The notes: a model not told the origin generated them from the sequence alone. A stretch of DNA of 64,000 nucleotides from Marinimicrobium sp038419845 (GCF_038419845.1 NZ_JBCAQT010000014.1:79309-143308); one strand, 5' to 3'. Counted from the first letter of the stretch, positions 35,327 through 43,594 are shown. Numbers and translations: made by a program.

Positions 35327-35523
35327 AACGAATCATCCTAAAAAAGACAAGGTAGGTAGTAACTATCAATCAAACGTTTCTTGGCAACCGAAGGCCAGCG
35401 TTATCAATCTTACTCGTTTCGGTCGCCTTCCCACACCCGAATGTATGCAACCCGAATTTGCAACTTTGATATAATTGAAAACACCAACCATGCGTTCGTC
35501 TGGCTTCCTTAACAGAAGACAGA

Positions 35524-35784
35524 TCAGATATTAGGGGCCGGTTCAGTATCAGAATCCACACGCTCAGTCGCCAACCTACCGCACTCGGGTCCGGCCAACT
35601 GACACCCCGTATCCACCCGAAATGTTGATTTATGTAGCGGGCAGGTAATGGTTCTGGATCGCTCGTTAAAAACGCCATGATCCATTCGCCCGCCTCGGTG
35701 CGGACAATGAGCTGGGACTCGGTACTGAACGCCTTCTACAGCGACAATGAAAGTTCCTGATTCATAGTTTTCGGTGCCTACCAT
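35524..35784 (-). CDS. Small Rieske [2Fe-2S] ferredoxin
   Basis: An 86-aa Rieske protein with ligands Cys27/His29 (HCPHRGG) and Cys48/His51 (TCPLHKSTF), a C-x-H...C-x2-H pattern. It is shorter than most Rieske ferredoxins, ending soon after the second ligand loop. Its start follows the diiron oxygenase stop by 1 bp, so the two are probably co-translated, and it is the natural electron donor for that oxygenase. The 197 bp between this gene and doxX show no gene. Confidence 0.85.
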   Translation of the reverse strand: MVGTENYESGTFIVAVEGVQYRVPAHCPHRGGRMDHGVFNERSRTITCPLHKSTFRVDTGCQLAGPECGRLATERVDSDTEPAPNI

Positions 35785-35785
35785 G

Positions 35786-36640
35786 TCATGCCTCTGTTAG
35801 GGTTTCACTGTCATCTGTCCGCTTCGATGAGCATCTGGCCACATTCACAGCGTTATCGAAAACCTTGTTGGTAACGACACTGGAAAGCTTGACACCCAGC
35901 CACGCCTTGCGCGCGTTCAATGTTCCCGTTCGCTCCATAGCCTTGAAAATCCGCTTGCCTTCAACCGCATGAAAATCGTCGATGTGGCAGTGTTCGCTAT
36001 AATATTGGTGCGCTTCAATTCCCAGACGCTTACAAGCATCTACGTAGCAAGGAAACACAACGGGAATCATGGTTTCCAGGTAGGTCAGCGCGCCAACAAA
36101 ATAGGAAGGATCATCAGCCCGAAGAGTAAGCCAGAAGTACATATTCAGAAACTCATAGCTGACATCGTCTATCTTGTCGATATAAAAAGACGCCGTTGAG
36201 GGCATACCCAGCTCTTTCAGTAACTTACAATAAAGCCCGGTATGCATGCGGTTTGGGTTGGCCGATCCAAATTCGTCAATCAGAATTCGAAGCATCGGCA
36301 TCTGTGCCTCCAGATGAAGCCGAGGCATGATGTAGTAAAAAACCTGCGCTTCAGTGAGCCCATCTACAGCGAACTCCTGCACCATGACCCGGAACTCGTC
36401 CAACGACATACTCTTGGAAACATAAGCAGCTGACTCGGGCTCATCGGCTGACTCCTCCTCAACAAGTCTGTCGAAATAGTTAACGAGATCCCTGTATCCG
36501 AAATCGTCACCTACCCCATCCACGGACTCGATAATTGCGGAAACCCATTGTTCCTCGAATGCCAAATACTCCGGATCGTGATTAATAGTATCCTGAATAC
36601 GTTCACAATTATAAAGGTACAGTGATTTCTGGGTGAGCAT
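35786..36640 (-). CDS. rohS: Heme-oxygenase-like diiron oxygenase (RohS-like)
   Basis: A 284-aa all-helical protein of the HDO superfamily. A complete ligand set can be read: Glu97 (GLTEAQ), Glu123 (IDEFG), His133 (RMHTGLY), then His217, Asp221 and His224 (EHCHIDDFH). The E-x25-E-x9-H and H-x3-D-x2-H spacing is the one I recall for SznF. In azomycin synthesis the HDO enzyme RohS oxidises 2-aminoimidazole to 2-nitroimidazole, and position and neighbours fit that role. Electrons would come from the adjacent Rieske protein. An upstream gap of 94 bp separates it from the aldolase gene. Confidence 0.8.
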   Translation of the reverse strand: MLTQKSLYLYNCERIQDTINHDPEYLAFEEQWVSAIIESVDGVGDDFGYRDLVNYFDRLVEEESADEPESAAYVSKSMSLDEFRVMVQEFAVDGLTEAQVFYYIMPRLHLEAQMPMLRILIDEFGSANPNRMHTGLYCKLLKELGMPSTASFYIDKIDDVSYEFLNMYFWLTLRADDPSYFVGALTYLETMIPVVFPCYVDACKRLGIEAHQYYSEHCHIDDFHAVEGKRIFKAMERTGTLNARKAWLGVKLSSVVTNKVFDNAVNVARCSSKRTDDSETLTEA

Positions 36641-36734
36641 ACCCCCTCCTTATGCCAGGTTCATAGCATGTGAATGTGCTATAAGAGCACGATTAACACC
36701 TTTGGGCGAGCGAATGACGTGAACTGATAGCTCC

Positions 36735-37517
36735 CTACCCCGCAAGTAGGTCGGTTGAGATGACATTCATTTCCACGAGAGTTCTCTTGATGTAGCGGTA
36801 CCAGTCGTCTTCGAATAGCCTGTATTCCCGGCACAACGCTTCAATTTTTCGCTCAATGGCCTCGGAAGGCCTCTTCATGGCTTCCATGCAGATCTCTGGA
36901 TTCAGGTTGTTGAGTGAACAAATGGCTCCATCTGCAAACCCTGATCGTGTCAGGCGGTTCTCCCAGCCTTGAAATATCTTCAATCCGTTGGTCTTCAGAA
37001 TGTTCGCGAGCGCTAGAAATTCATCAGAATTTCCGGACTCCTTGATGCCAACCACCCGCGGAAGCTTAGATATCGCTACTAATGTTGTGGGTTCCATTAT
37101 GTTTCCAGAAAGGTCGGATTCATTGTATATGTAGAGGTCAATCCCCGTTGCATCATGAACCTTCTGGTAGTGCTTTATCATTTTTTGTTGTGATACGCCC
37201 TCACCAAAGGGAGTGGTTATCATAATACCTTGAGCACCCAACTCTTCGGCAGCTGAGGCCAGCTCCAACACTCCCTCTGTCGTGGATCGCTCGATTCCGG
37301 CAATGACGACATGATCGGGGGCGGCGATGACCAATGCCTCAATCATGGCAAACCACTGTTCATCGGTGAGCCGCCAACCTTCACCCGAGGTCAGGCAGCC
37401 CACGTAACCACTTACTATATCCCGGCGACAGTCTACCAGCCGCCTTACGCTTCTGACGCAGACTTCTCCCGTATCTGACAGCGGTGTAACAAGCGGAGCA
37501 TAAATAAGAGGATTCAA
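36735..37517 (-). CDS. rohR: DHDPS-family aldolase (RohR-like)
   Basis: A 260-aa class I aldolase of the dihydrodipicolinate synthase/N-acetylneuraminate lyase family. Lys159 in VVGIKESGN is the Schiff-base lysine and Tyr131 in LYIYNESDLSG the catalytic tyrosine. The pyruvate-binding loop reads GCLTSGEGWRLT. Lysine biosynthesis is unlikely given its neighbours. In azomycin synthesis RohR cleaves 4-hydroxy-2-oxoarginine into guanidinoacetaldehyde and pyruvate, which this gene would do if the pathway is conserved. It lies 24 bp after the PIN-like gene. Confidence 0.8.
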   Translation of the reverse strand: MNPLIYAPLVTPLSDTGEVCVRSVRRLVDCRRDIVSGYVGCLTSGEGWRLTDEQWFAMIEALVIAAPDHVVIAGIERSTTEGVLELASAAEELGAQGIMITTPFGEGVSQQKMIKHYQKVHDATGIDLYIYNESDLSGNIMEPTTLVAISKLPRVVGIKESGNSDEFLALANILKTNGLKIFQGWENRLTRSGFADGAICSLNNLNPEICMEAMKRPSEAIERKIEALCREYRLFEDDWYRYIKRTLVEMNVISTDLLAG

Positions 37518-37541
37518 AGCAATAACTCCATGCGAAAATGA

Positions 37542-38072
37542 TTAATGTACCAAGCATCTCGAGCGCGAATATAGACAATCGATATCGTCATTGAACAGTC
37601 TGTCCGTGCCAGGCTTGCCCGAAATCTCTTCTTCAGATTTTGGGAATTCGGGAAACTTCAGGAAACACTCTGAGCTTACTTTTGCTTTCGTTAACAAGGG
37701 ATCGTGAGTAGCCAGGATACCGTCATGATTCATCACTTGTGCCAGCTGCAAGGCGTTGCTTGGTGAAAGTTGATCGTCACACTCCAAAATATCCGAAGCC
37801 AAAAGCAAGTCGTGACGGCCATAAGGAATCCGCTTAATATCCATCTCACTGTGAAGGCAATCCATGAAAGGATAGTAATTGTCCTGAATATGCCTGGGAT
37901 ATCCCCATACGATGTCGTCACATTGACCAACCTGTTCAAGACTCATGTGAACACGACGCCCGAAGTTCTGTGACATAATCGTCAGTGATTGCCAACGTAG
38001 CGCCTCGAAACGAGAATGCATTCCCATGAATACTGTAGCATCGATGAACAGTGGCTTTCCTTTAGAGACCAT
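37542..38072 (-). CDS. PIN-like (DUF6190-type) protein of the roh cluster
   Basis: A 176-aa protein with a PIN-like layout. Acidic residues Asp11 (LFIDATVF), Glu46 (SLEQVGQCDD), Asp94 (LLASDILECDD) and Asp124 (LATHDPLLT) match the positions of PIN nuclease carboxylates. I recall similar DUF6190 proteins beside RohP-type genes in Streptomyces. By elimination it may be the step closing guanidinoacetaldehyde to 2-aminoimidazole (RohQ), but I am not certain that RohQ is this family. The ATG at 38072 overlaps the end of the PLP enzyme gene by 11 bp, after AAAGAGG. It is not accompanied by an antitoxin. Confidence 0.65.
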   Translation of the reverse strand: MVSKGKPLFIDATVFMGMHSRFEALRWQSLTIMSQNFGRRVHMSLEQVGQCDDIVWGYPRHIQDNYYPFMDCLHSEMDIKRIPYGRHDLLLASDILECDDQLSPSNALQLAQVMNHDGILATHDPLLTKAKVSSECFLKFPEFPKSEEEISGKPGTDRLFNDDIDCLYSRSRCLVH

Positions 38073-39264
38073 GGAGTGCCTCTTTCGCAATCTTCATTGC
38101 ACTTTGGAACATTTCGGTATTTCTCGCGAGCGCAATTCGAATATATCGTTGGCCCCGTTCCGGGTGTGCCCAATAAAAGTATTTTCCAGATAGTACATAG
38201 ACATTTTTATCGAGCAATTTTCTCTGCACATCATCAGCGGTCAATTTCGGTGATACTATTTCAAACCAGGCAACGCTGGTGTTGACTAAAGGCGAACAGT
38301 AACGCAAAGTATCTCCATTCAGGCACTCGATTGCGACGCGTCGGTTTACATCCAGAAGCTCCCCCACCGAGCGGAAGCCATCACTCACACTGTCTTCCAC
38401 GTAGCGTTGTACCAGATTAAGAACAAAGGGCGACACATTTAGAAGCACACTAGTCACGATATTGTAAATTTCGCCATTGATATCTTTACTGGTGTGCAAA
38501 GTAGAACATTTGGCGTCCTGAATGGGCCAGGTCTTTCCAGTATCTTCCATCGCGATGTAGCTTACACCAGAGTTCTCAAGAACTTCATAGAGATCAAACC
38601 GTTGTCCGCCGGATGCCAGAATAAAAGAAGAGAAACAAAGGTCGATGATAAGAAGTTTATCGTAATCCTTGCAAAAACGAACGAGTTCAACAAACCTCTC
38701 CCGACCGTCTGCCGCAAGACTGAATCCAGTCGGGTTATTCGGATCAACGATAAATATGGCGTCGAGATCGAGTGCTGACTGCATCATATTATCGTAGATC
38801 CCATCAGGATCATGGAACAGACTCTCATCCAGCGGAGACATCGGCACTTGCATGTGCTTCATAAGGTCATGAAGGTTATCGAAACAAGGCTCGATAAGTC
38901 CCACCCGGCTGGCCTTCTGCATGAGGTACGTTGCAGTAATATGCATCGAGATAGACGCCGCATAAAGAAGATATATTTCGTTCTTCCGTTTCAAGGCTGT
39001 ATGTTGACCCTGCAGAGAGTAGAACGATTCAATGAACCTCTGCTCGCTTTCGTACTGGGTCATCTCCTCTGCCGCATACCAGAGTTCCGGTAACGAGGCA
39101 ACAATGTCTCTCTGGGTAGAACTCTGACTCTGATGCGTATGCGCATCGGCCAGATTATATTCTGTCTTTAGCGCTTCGATTTCATGCTGTGTAATGTCAA
39201 CCAGCCCCAAAGGGGCTTCGGATACAGTTCTCTCCAGCAATACCTCGTCTTCTACCTGGCTCAT
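38062..39264 (-). CDS. rohP: PLP-dependent L-arginine oxidase (RohP/MppP type)
   Basis: A 400-aa fold-type I PLP enzyme. It matches the MppP/RohP arginine oxidase group better than ordinary aminotransferases: the N-terminal lid (EYNLADAHTHQ), SLPELWYAAE, DPNNPTG, EDTGKTWPIQDAK with probable Schiff-base Lys244, VLLNVSPFVLNLV, and HPERGQRYIRIALARN with the carboxylate-binding Arg. These enzymes use O2 to turn L-arginine into 4-hydroxy-2-oxoarginine. That is the first step to azomycin and also feeds enduracididine. It follows the oxidase gene by 46 bp and overlaps the PIN-like gene. Confidence 0.85.
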   Translation of the reverse strand: MSQVEDEVLLERTVSEAPLGLVDITQHEIEALKTEYNLADAHTHQSQSSTQRDIVASLPELWYAAEEMTQYESEQRFIESFYSLQGQHTALKRKNEIYLLYAASISMHITATYLMQKASRVGLIEPCFDNLHDLMKHMQVPMSPLDESLFHDPDGIYDNMMQSALDLDAIFIVDPNNPTGFSLAADGRERFVELVRFCKDYDKLLIIDLCFSSFILASGGQRFDLYEVLENSGVSYIAMEDTGKTWPIQDAKCSTLHTSKDINGEIYNIVTSVLLNVSPFVLNLVQRYVEDSVSDGFRSVGELLDVNRRVAIECLNGDTLRYCSPLVNTSVAWFEIVSPKLTADDVQRKLLDKNVYVLSGKYFYWAHPERGQRYIRIALARNTEMFQSAMKIAKEALHGL

Positions 39265-39310
39265 AAGGTCTCCTTATCGGTTATATCGTCAATAACCTGC
39301 TTTTGGAATA

Positions 39311-41119
39311 TCATTCAATTACAACGTGCTCCATCATGCCGTGATCGCCATGATCTAATATGTGACAATGCGTAACGAAAGCGCCTGTATAGTCCTCATA
39401 GCGAGACCGGATCTCCACAACATTGCCATTTGGTGCGCTGGGGTCTTTTTCGTTCACAAGGATGGTGTCTTTCCAGTACCGATCAATAATGGTTCCTTTG
39501 GAATCCCGCTCTATAACCTCGAATGGGTTGACGTGGATGTGATACGGATGATGCGAGAAAGATGAGCTGAGAAGCCACGTCTGGGCTGCGCCCAACTTTA
39601 GAGTCCGTGGATTTTCGGGGTCATATGCCTGGCCATTGATCAGCCCTTTCCAGGGCGACACGCTTATATCGATATCGAAATCCAGGATCTCGACCTTGTC
39701 CGACAGCTCTTCTTCCGGGATTGATTTAGGGCGCTGTAACTGGCTTAGCTTGAAATTGGACGGGAATCGGGACAGTTTCGGACGCACATCCTTAACCAGA
39801 ACCCGCGCTATTACATTATGTGCGCTTTCGTCCAATACCAAAGGTTTTCCGCCTCTCCGCCAATCACAATAATCGCTGGGAAGATCGGTAGCCCCCGAAT
39901 CAAGGGCATCATCGACCAGGTAGTAAACACCGGGAATGAACGTTCGGAAGGTGATATCGTTTCGGTAGCCGGGCGCGAGAAAAACACCATTGTCCTCTGC
40001 TTTTCGTTTGTGGCGGAATGGGATCCCATCGGCGGCGACTTGAATAAGCGGAATTTTACGGCCAGAGCAAGGATTCACCAACCGAAGATTGATGTTCTTG
40101 CGTACATTTCCGGCAATAAAGCGCCAATGTTGTAGCTCGCCCGGATTAACTTCTATTTCCGGCATCACCTGGCCATTGACAGATATGTGCCAACCCTTTT
40201 TGTGAGCGCGCTCCTCCCAAGCGCCCGGAGCAAAGGTTCTGTTGCTCTCGATTCTTCCCTCATCATCGAATGCGATTTCCTGCAGCATCATGATTTTCGA
40301 GTTAGCCGCCTCCAGGCTCGGAAGATCGTCATAATCACCCGGGACAATCAGAGCGCCTGCCATGCCGCTTCCCACTTGCACAGAGGTTGCACCGTGTACG
40401 TGGGAGTGGTACCAATAAGTACCGGCCGCATGGTCCTCTGGGATCTTGATTTCATAGTCGAACGATTCGCCCGCCGTCAGCTTTATGAACACGTTGTCGC
40501 TATTTCCCCCGGGGTCTACATGCAGCCCATGAGTATGCAGGTTGGTGGTATTGAAATTGTGTGGCTGGTTGTGATCGCAGTGTCCGCCATGATCGCACGG
40601 AGGAGGTTTTTTCTCGGGCGGCATCTCGTTGATCAGTTTTATTCTAAGAGTGTCCCCGGGCCGCGCGACCAGGGTTGGGCCAATAAGCTTGCCATTATAG
40701 CCGCGCAGATAGAGGTTCCTGGTCTCCTCTCGCCCGTTGACGAACGTTGTAAACTCCTGCCACGCATAGCCCACGCGGATAGTGGCCTCCAGCTCTCTGG
40801 TTTCAGGGTCGGACTCTATAACCGGTGCCTGCTCTAGCAAGGGGTGCCTGTAATTAATCGGCTTTTCCGATGGCCACTGGATAAATCCGAAGGCGGAATT
40901 CAGACTGTAAAGCTTATCCGCATTGACTAACGGGCGTATTTCTTTATTGGAATCGCTTATGATACTTCCCACGTTTCCGCTCAGATTAGAAACCGTTCCG
41001 TTACTACTCGATAAGGGCTTCCTTCCATCATCTTCGGGTTGAGCATGGGCTGTCGATACCAGCATCGCCAGAACCAACAGAAGCCCATATTTATATCCAC
41101 GGTAGGTAGTCGTCTTCAT
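39311..41119 (-). CDS. Exported multicopper oxidase, CotA-like
   Basis: A 602-aa three-domain multicopper oxidase with a signal peptide (about residues 1-26, ending AHAQ). All copper motifs are present: NLHTHGLHVDP, YWYHSHVHG, HHPYHIHVNPF and THCHILDHGDHGMM, with Met as type 1 axial ligand. The CotA/bilirubin-oxidase subgroup is most similar. An unusual Cys/His-rich insert (PPPCDHGGHCDHNQPH, about residues 172-187) precedes the first copper motif. The start at 41119 has AAAGGA 9 nt upstream. It heads the roh-like operon; its substrate is unknown. Confidence 0.88.
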   Translation of the reverse strand: MKTTTYRGYKYGLLLVLAMLVSTAHAQPEDDGRKPLSSSNGTVSNLSGNVGSIISDSNKEIRPLVNADKLYSLNSAFGFIQWPSEKPINYRHPLLEQAPVIESDPETRELEATIRVGYAWQEFTTFVNGREETRNLYLRGYNGKLIGPTLVARPGDTLRIKLINEMPPEKKPPPCDHGGHCDHNQPHNFNTTNLHTHGLHVDPGGNSDNVFIKLTAGESFDYEIKIPEDHAAGTYWYHSHVHGATSVQVGSGMAGALIVPGDYDDLPSLEAANSKIMMLQEIAFDDEGRIESNRTFAPGAWEERAHKKGWHISVNGQVMPEIEVNPGELQHWRFIAGNVRKNINLRLVNPCSGRKIPLIQVAADGIPFRHKRKAEDNGVFLAPGYRNDITFRTFIPGVYYLVDDALDSGATDLPSDYCDWRRGGKPLVLDESAHNVIARVLVKDVRPKLSRFPSNFKLSQLQRPKSIPEEELSDKVEILDFDIDISVSPWKGLINGQAYDPENPRTLKLGAAQTWLLSSSFSHHPYHIHVNPFEVIERDSKGTIIDRYWKDTILVNEKDPSAPNGNVVEIRSRYEDYTGAFVTHCHILDHGDHGMMEHVVIE

Positions 41120-41613
41120 TGAAGTCATTCCTTTAGTAGCGGTAACTTTTCCTTTCTTCTCGGCAGGTGCCGATTTTTGATCAAGGGTCTGTTATTAGTA
41201 TTGGTTTTCAAAAATGGATACTGTACGACATGCCTCTGGATCGACATTGTGTGCATGGTAGCATGGCTTCACCGGCATTAGGTTCGGAATAGAATGCAAA
41301 ACCAAATTGCATAAATGCAACTTGTTATTCGATGTTTTTTATTGATTTTTATTTTCTCTTCATGTAAACCATTGACAAGTAAACGGTCCATGATATTTTT
41401 GACGTCAAAATCTTACTGCTGTGAGAATATTTTTAAGAGATGATCCCCAAAACCAGACCGGCGCACTTGGTCCACACCCTGATTCATGCGCTGGCTGACA
41501 GGGAATTTTTCCTGAACCATAGCCGCCATAGTTGCCGTCCATCTCGGGGGGACCCGAGTCGCGGGAGCGCGCTATAGCTTACGTCCTGACTCAGTCGCCC
41601 GGAGCGAAACGCT
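41120..41613. other. AT-rich promoter region upstream of the roh-like operon
   Basis: This 494-bp gap separates the outward-facing oxidase gene and tag. Its left two thirds are AT-rich like the island; from about 41440 it returns to host-like composition. It holds three ATGCAA/TTGCAT half-sites (41294-41320), a TTTGACGTCAAA palindrome at 41398-41409 and two GTAAAC repeats. A 45-codon frame from 41443 has no recognisable family and is not called. Confidence 0.6.
41294..41320. promoter_or_regulatory. Triple ATGCAA/TTGCAT half-sites
   Basis: ATGCAA (41294-41299), TTGCAT (41307-41312) and ATGCAA (41315-41320) form two overlapping inverted repeats, with the outer sites 21 bp apart. TTGCATAAATGCAA also fits the T-N11-A pattern of LysR boxes. 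It lies about 175 bp upstream of the oxidase start and is a candidate site for the cluster's LysR protein. Confidence 0.4.
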
Positions 41614-42219
41614 ATGCCCGATACTGTTACAAATTCTGATGGTAAGCTGCGCTGCATCTGGTGCGAGCAGCTGCCCGAGATGATCGAGTACCATGATCAG
41701 GAGTGGGGCTTCCCCATAGACGATGATCAGCGCCTGTTCGAAAAGCTGTGCCTGGAGAGCTTTCAGTGCGGCCTGAGCTGGCGCACGATTCTGGCCAAGC
41801 GGGAGAACTTCCGCGCCGCCTTTCACGATTTTGATTTCAATAAAGTTGCCCGGTTTACCGAGCGTGATGTCAGTCGCCTGCTGGAGGACGCAGGCATTGT
41901 CCGGCACCGGGGGAAAATAGAGGCGGTGATCAACAACGCCCAGCGGGCGCTGGAGCTGATCGAGCGGGAGGGGTCGCTGGCCACCTATATCTGGCGCTAC
42001 GAGCCCGAGGAGAGCCCGGACTTTATCCCGCAAACGGCAACCACCTCCCCCGAATCCATTGCACTGTCAAAAGACCTGAAAAAACGGGGCTGGAAGTTTG
42101 TGGGCCCCACCACCGTGTACGCGTTCATGCAGTCCATGGGGCTGATCAATGATCATGCACAGGACTGCGTCCTGCGGCCCGAGGTCGCCAGAGCGCGCCA
42201 GCGGTTCACACGACCTTAG
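41614..42219 (+). CDS. tag: 3-methyladenine DNA glycosylase I
   Basis: A 201-aa constitutive alkylation-repair glycosylase. The N-terminal RCIWCEQLPEMIEYHDQEWG has the zinc-site cysteine and histidine of Tag, FQCGLSWRTILAKRENFR is the second family hallmark, and GWKFVGPTTVYAFMQSMGLIN closes the domain. Full length. It marks the return to normal base composition at the right edge of the island. Confidence 0.96.
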   Translation: MPDTVTNSDGKLRCIWCEQLPEMIEYHDQEWGFPIDDDQRLFEKLCLESFQCGLSWRTILAKRENFRAAFHDFDFNKVARFTERDVSRLLEDAGIVRHRGKIEAVINNAQRALELIEREGSLATYIWRYEPEESPDFIPQTATTSPESIALSKDLKKRGWKFVGPTTVYAFMQSMGLINDHAQDCVLRPEVARARQRFTRP

Positions 42220-42296
42220 CCCTGACCTGGCCGAATGTGGTAAAAGCATGCGCCATGGGCTACATTGTCGCCCTGTCATTGAATGGAGAAGAGACT

Positions 42297-43301
42297 GTGT
42301 CCGAGAAGAACATTCGCTGGGGAATCATCGGCGCGGGCGTCATTGCCCACAAGATGGCCGAGGCCATCAACCTGGAATCCGGCTGCGAGCTGGTGGCGGT
42401 GGCCTCCAGGACACCGGAAAAAGCCGACGCCTTTGCCCGGGAATACGACATAGCGGCCGAGACTTACCAATCGCTGGTCGATCGGGCGGATGTCGATGTG
42501 ATCTATATCGCCACCACGCACAACTTCCATGCCGACAACGCCTTGCTGGCGCTGGAGCATGGCAAACATCTGGTGATCGAGAAGCCTTTCACGGTCAATG
42601 CCGAGCAGGCGCACCTGCTGCAAAAAACCGCCCAGGAGAATCACTGTTTTCTGATGGAAGCCATCTGGACGCGTTTTTTGCCCAGCATGAGCAAACTGCG
42701 CGATACGCTGCAAAATGGCACGGTCGGTGAGATCAAGGTCGCCAACATCAACTTTGGTGGCATTGCGCCGGACCATTATCGGCCCCGGCTTTTCGATCCG
42801 GCCCTCGCCGGCGGCGTGACTCTGGACATGGGCATCTACCCGCTGAGCATGTTGTGCTATCTGCTAGGCGAGCTGCCGGAGAAGACCCACGCGACCTGTC
42901 GCTTCACTGACACCGGCGTCGACGAGATCGCCTCCTACCAGTTTGTCTTCCCTTCCGGTTGCATCGCCACGGTGAACACCAGCTTCAACCTGCTGATGGG
43001 CCAGGAAGCGCTGTTTTTTGGCGACCGGGGTTCGATCGAATACCCCGAGTTTCAGCAGAGCGACGCTTTCACTGTCAAACGGATCGAGGGTCGGGAGATT
43101 ACAAGCGAAGAGACTCTGACGGCGACGAATGCCGACAATGGCTTTGTCTACCAGGTCCGTGAAGCGGCCCGCTGTCTGCGGGCCGGCCTGCTGGAGAGCC
43201 CGGTGATTCCCGTGGCGGAAAGCGTGGCCATCATGGCGGTGTTGGACGATATCCGTCAGCAACTGCCACTTCGCTACGATTTTGAGGAACAAGGCGACTG
43301 A
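42297..43301 (+). CDS. Gfo/Idh/MocA family oxidoreductase
   Basis: A 334-aa NAD(P)-dependent dehydrogenase. The N-terminal Rossmann motif is WGIIGAGVIAHKMAEAI, and the EKPFTVN segment carries the conserved Lys-Pro. The C-terminal domain includes DMGIYPLSMLCYLLGELP. GTG at 42297 after GGAGAAGAG is the start; 20 codons upstream are open but not conserved. Substrates of such enzymes are sugars, inositols or trans-dihydrodiols and cannot be fixed here. It starts 77 bp after tag. Confidence 0.88.
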   Translation: MSEKNIRWGIIGAGVIAHKMAEAINLESGCELVAVASRTPEKADAFAREYDIAAETYQSLVDRADVDVIYIATTHNFHADNALLALEHGKHLVIEKPFTVNAEQAHLLQKTAQENHCFLMEAIWTRFLPSMSKLRDTLQNGTVGEIKVANINFGGIAPDHYRPRLFDPALAGGVTLDMGIYPLSMLCYLLGELPEKTHATCRFTDTGVDEIASYQFVFPSGCIATVNTSFNLLMGQEALFFGDRGSIEYPEFQQSDAFTVKRIEGREITSEETLTATNADNGFVYQVREAARCLRAGLLESPVIPVAESVAIMAVLDDIRQQLPLRYDFEEQGD

Positions 43302-43414
43302 AGATCAATCCCGATCTTCCGCCGCCGTAATGTGGCCAGGGTCCCGGAGATTCCGGGCGCCTGGCGCCATTAACTCGGTTCAGAGTCGATTATCGAGCTC
43401 TGCGGCCGAGTTTG

Positions 43415-43594
43415 TCATTTATTGTTATGTTTGTTGCCGCTTTTCATGTCACCGTATTTGGCTTCAGCCTTGCCGCCCAGCTGATCGGCCTTTCCCTTGA
43501 GTTCCTGGCTCTTGTCGTCGGTTGCCTCGCCAGCAACTTCCCTGGCTTTTCCCTTTCCTTCGGTCTTACGACCTTCTACCTGATTCTTGTTCAT
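43415..43594 (-). CDS. CsbD-family stress protein
   Basis: A 59-aa small hydrophilic protein found by reading the minus strand: it opens MNKNQVEGRKTEGKGKARE and continues through KSQELKGKADQLGGKAEAKYGDMK. The Lys/Gly/Glu-rich repeats are the CsbD pattern, a general-stress family of unknown biochemical role. The start has TGAGG upstream. A small hairpin (GAAGATC/GATCTTC, 43303-43319) lies in the gap to the oxidoreductase gene. Confidence 0.85.
   Translation of the reverse strand: MNKNQVEGRKTEGKGKAREVAGEATDDKSQELKGKADQLGGKAEAKYGDMKSGNKHNNK

Noticed and set aside
37542..38072. PIN toxin of a toxin-antitoxin pair
   Set aside because: No small antitoxin gene is adjacent, and the gene overlaps a biosynthetic gene in a metabolic operon.
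38062..39264. Ordinary aspartate-type aminotransferase
   Set aside because: The N-terminal lid, EDTGKTWP and HPERGQRYIRIALARN segments fit MppP/RohP arginine oxidases better; a profile search should confirm.
41443..41580. 45-codon plus-strand frame before tag
   Set aside because: No ribosome-binding site, no recognisable family; possibly a relic but unsupported.
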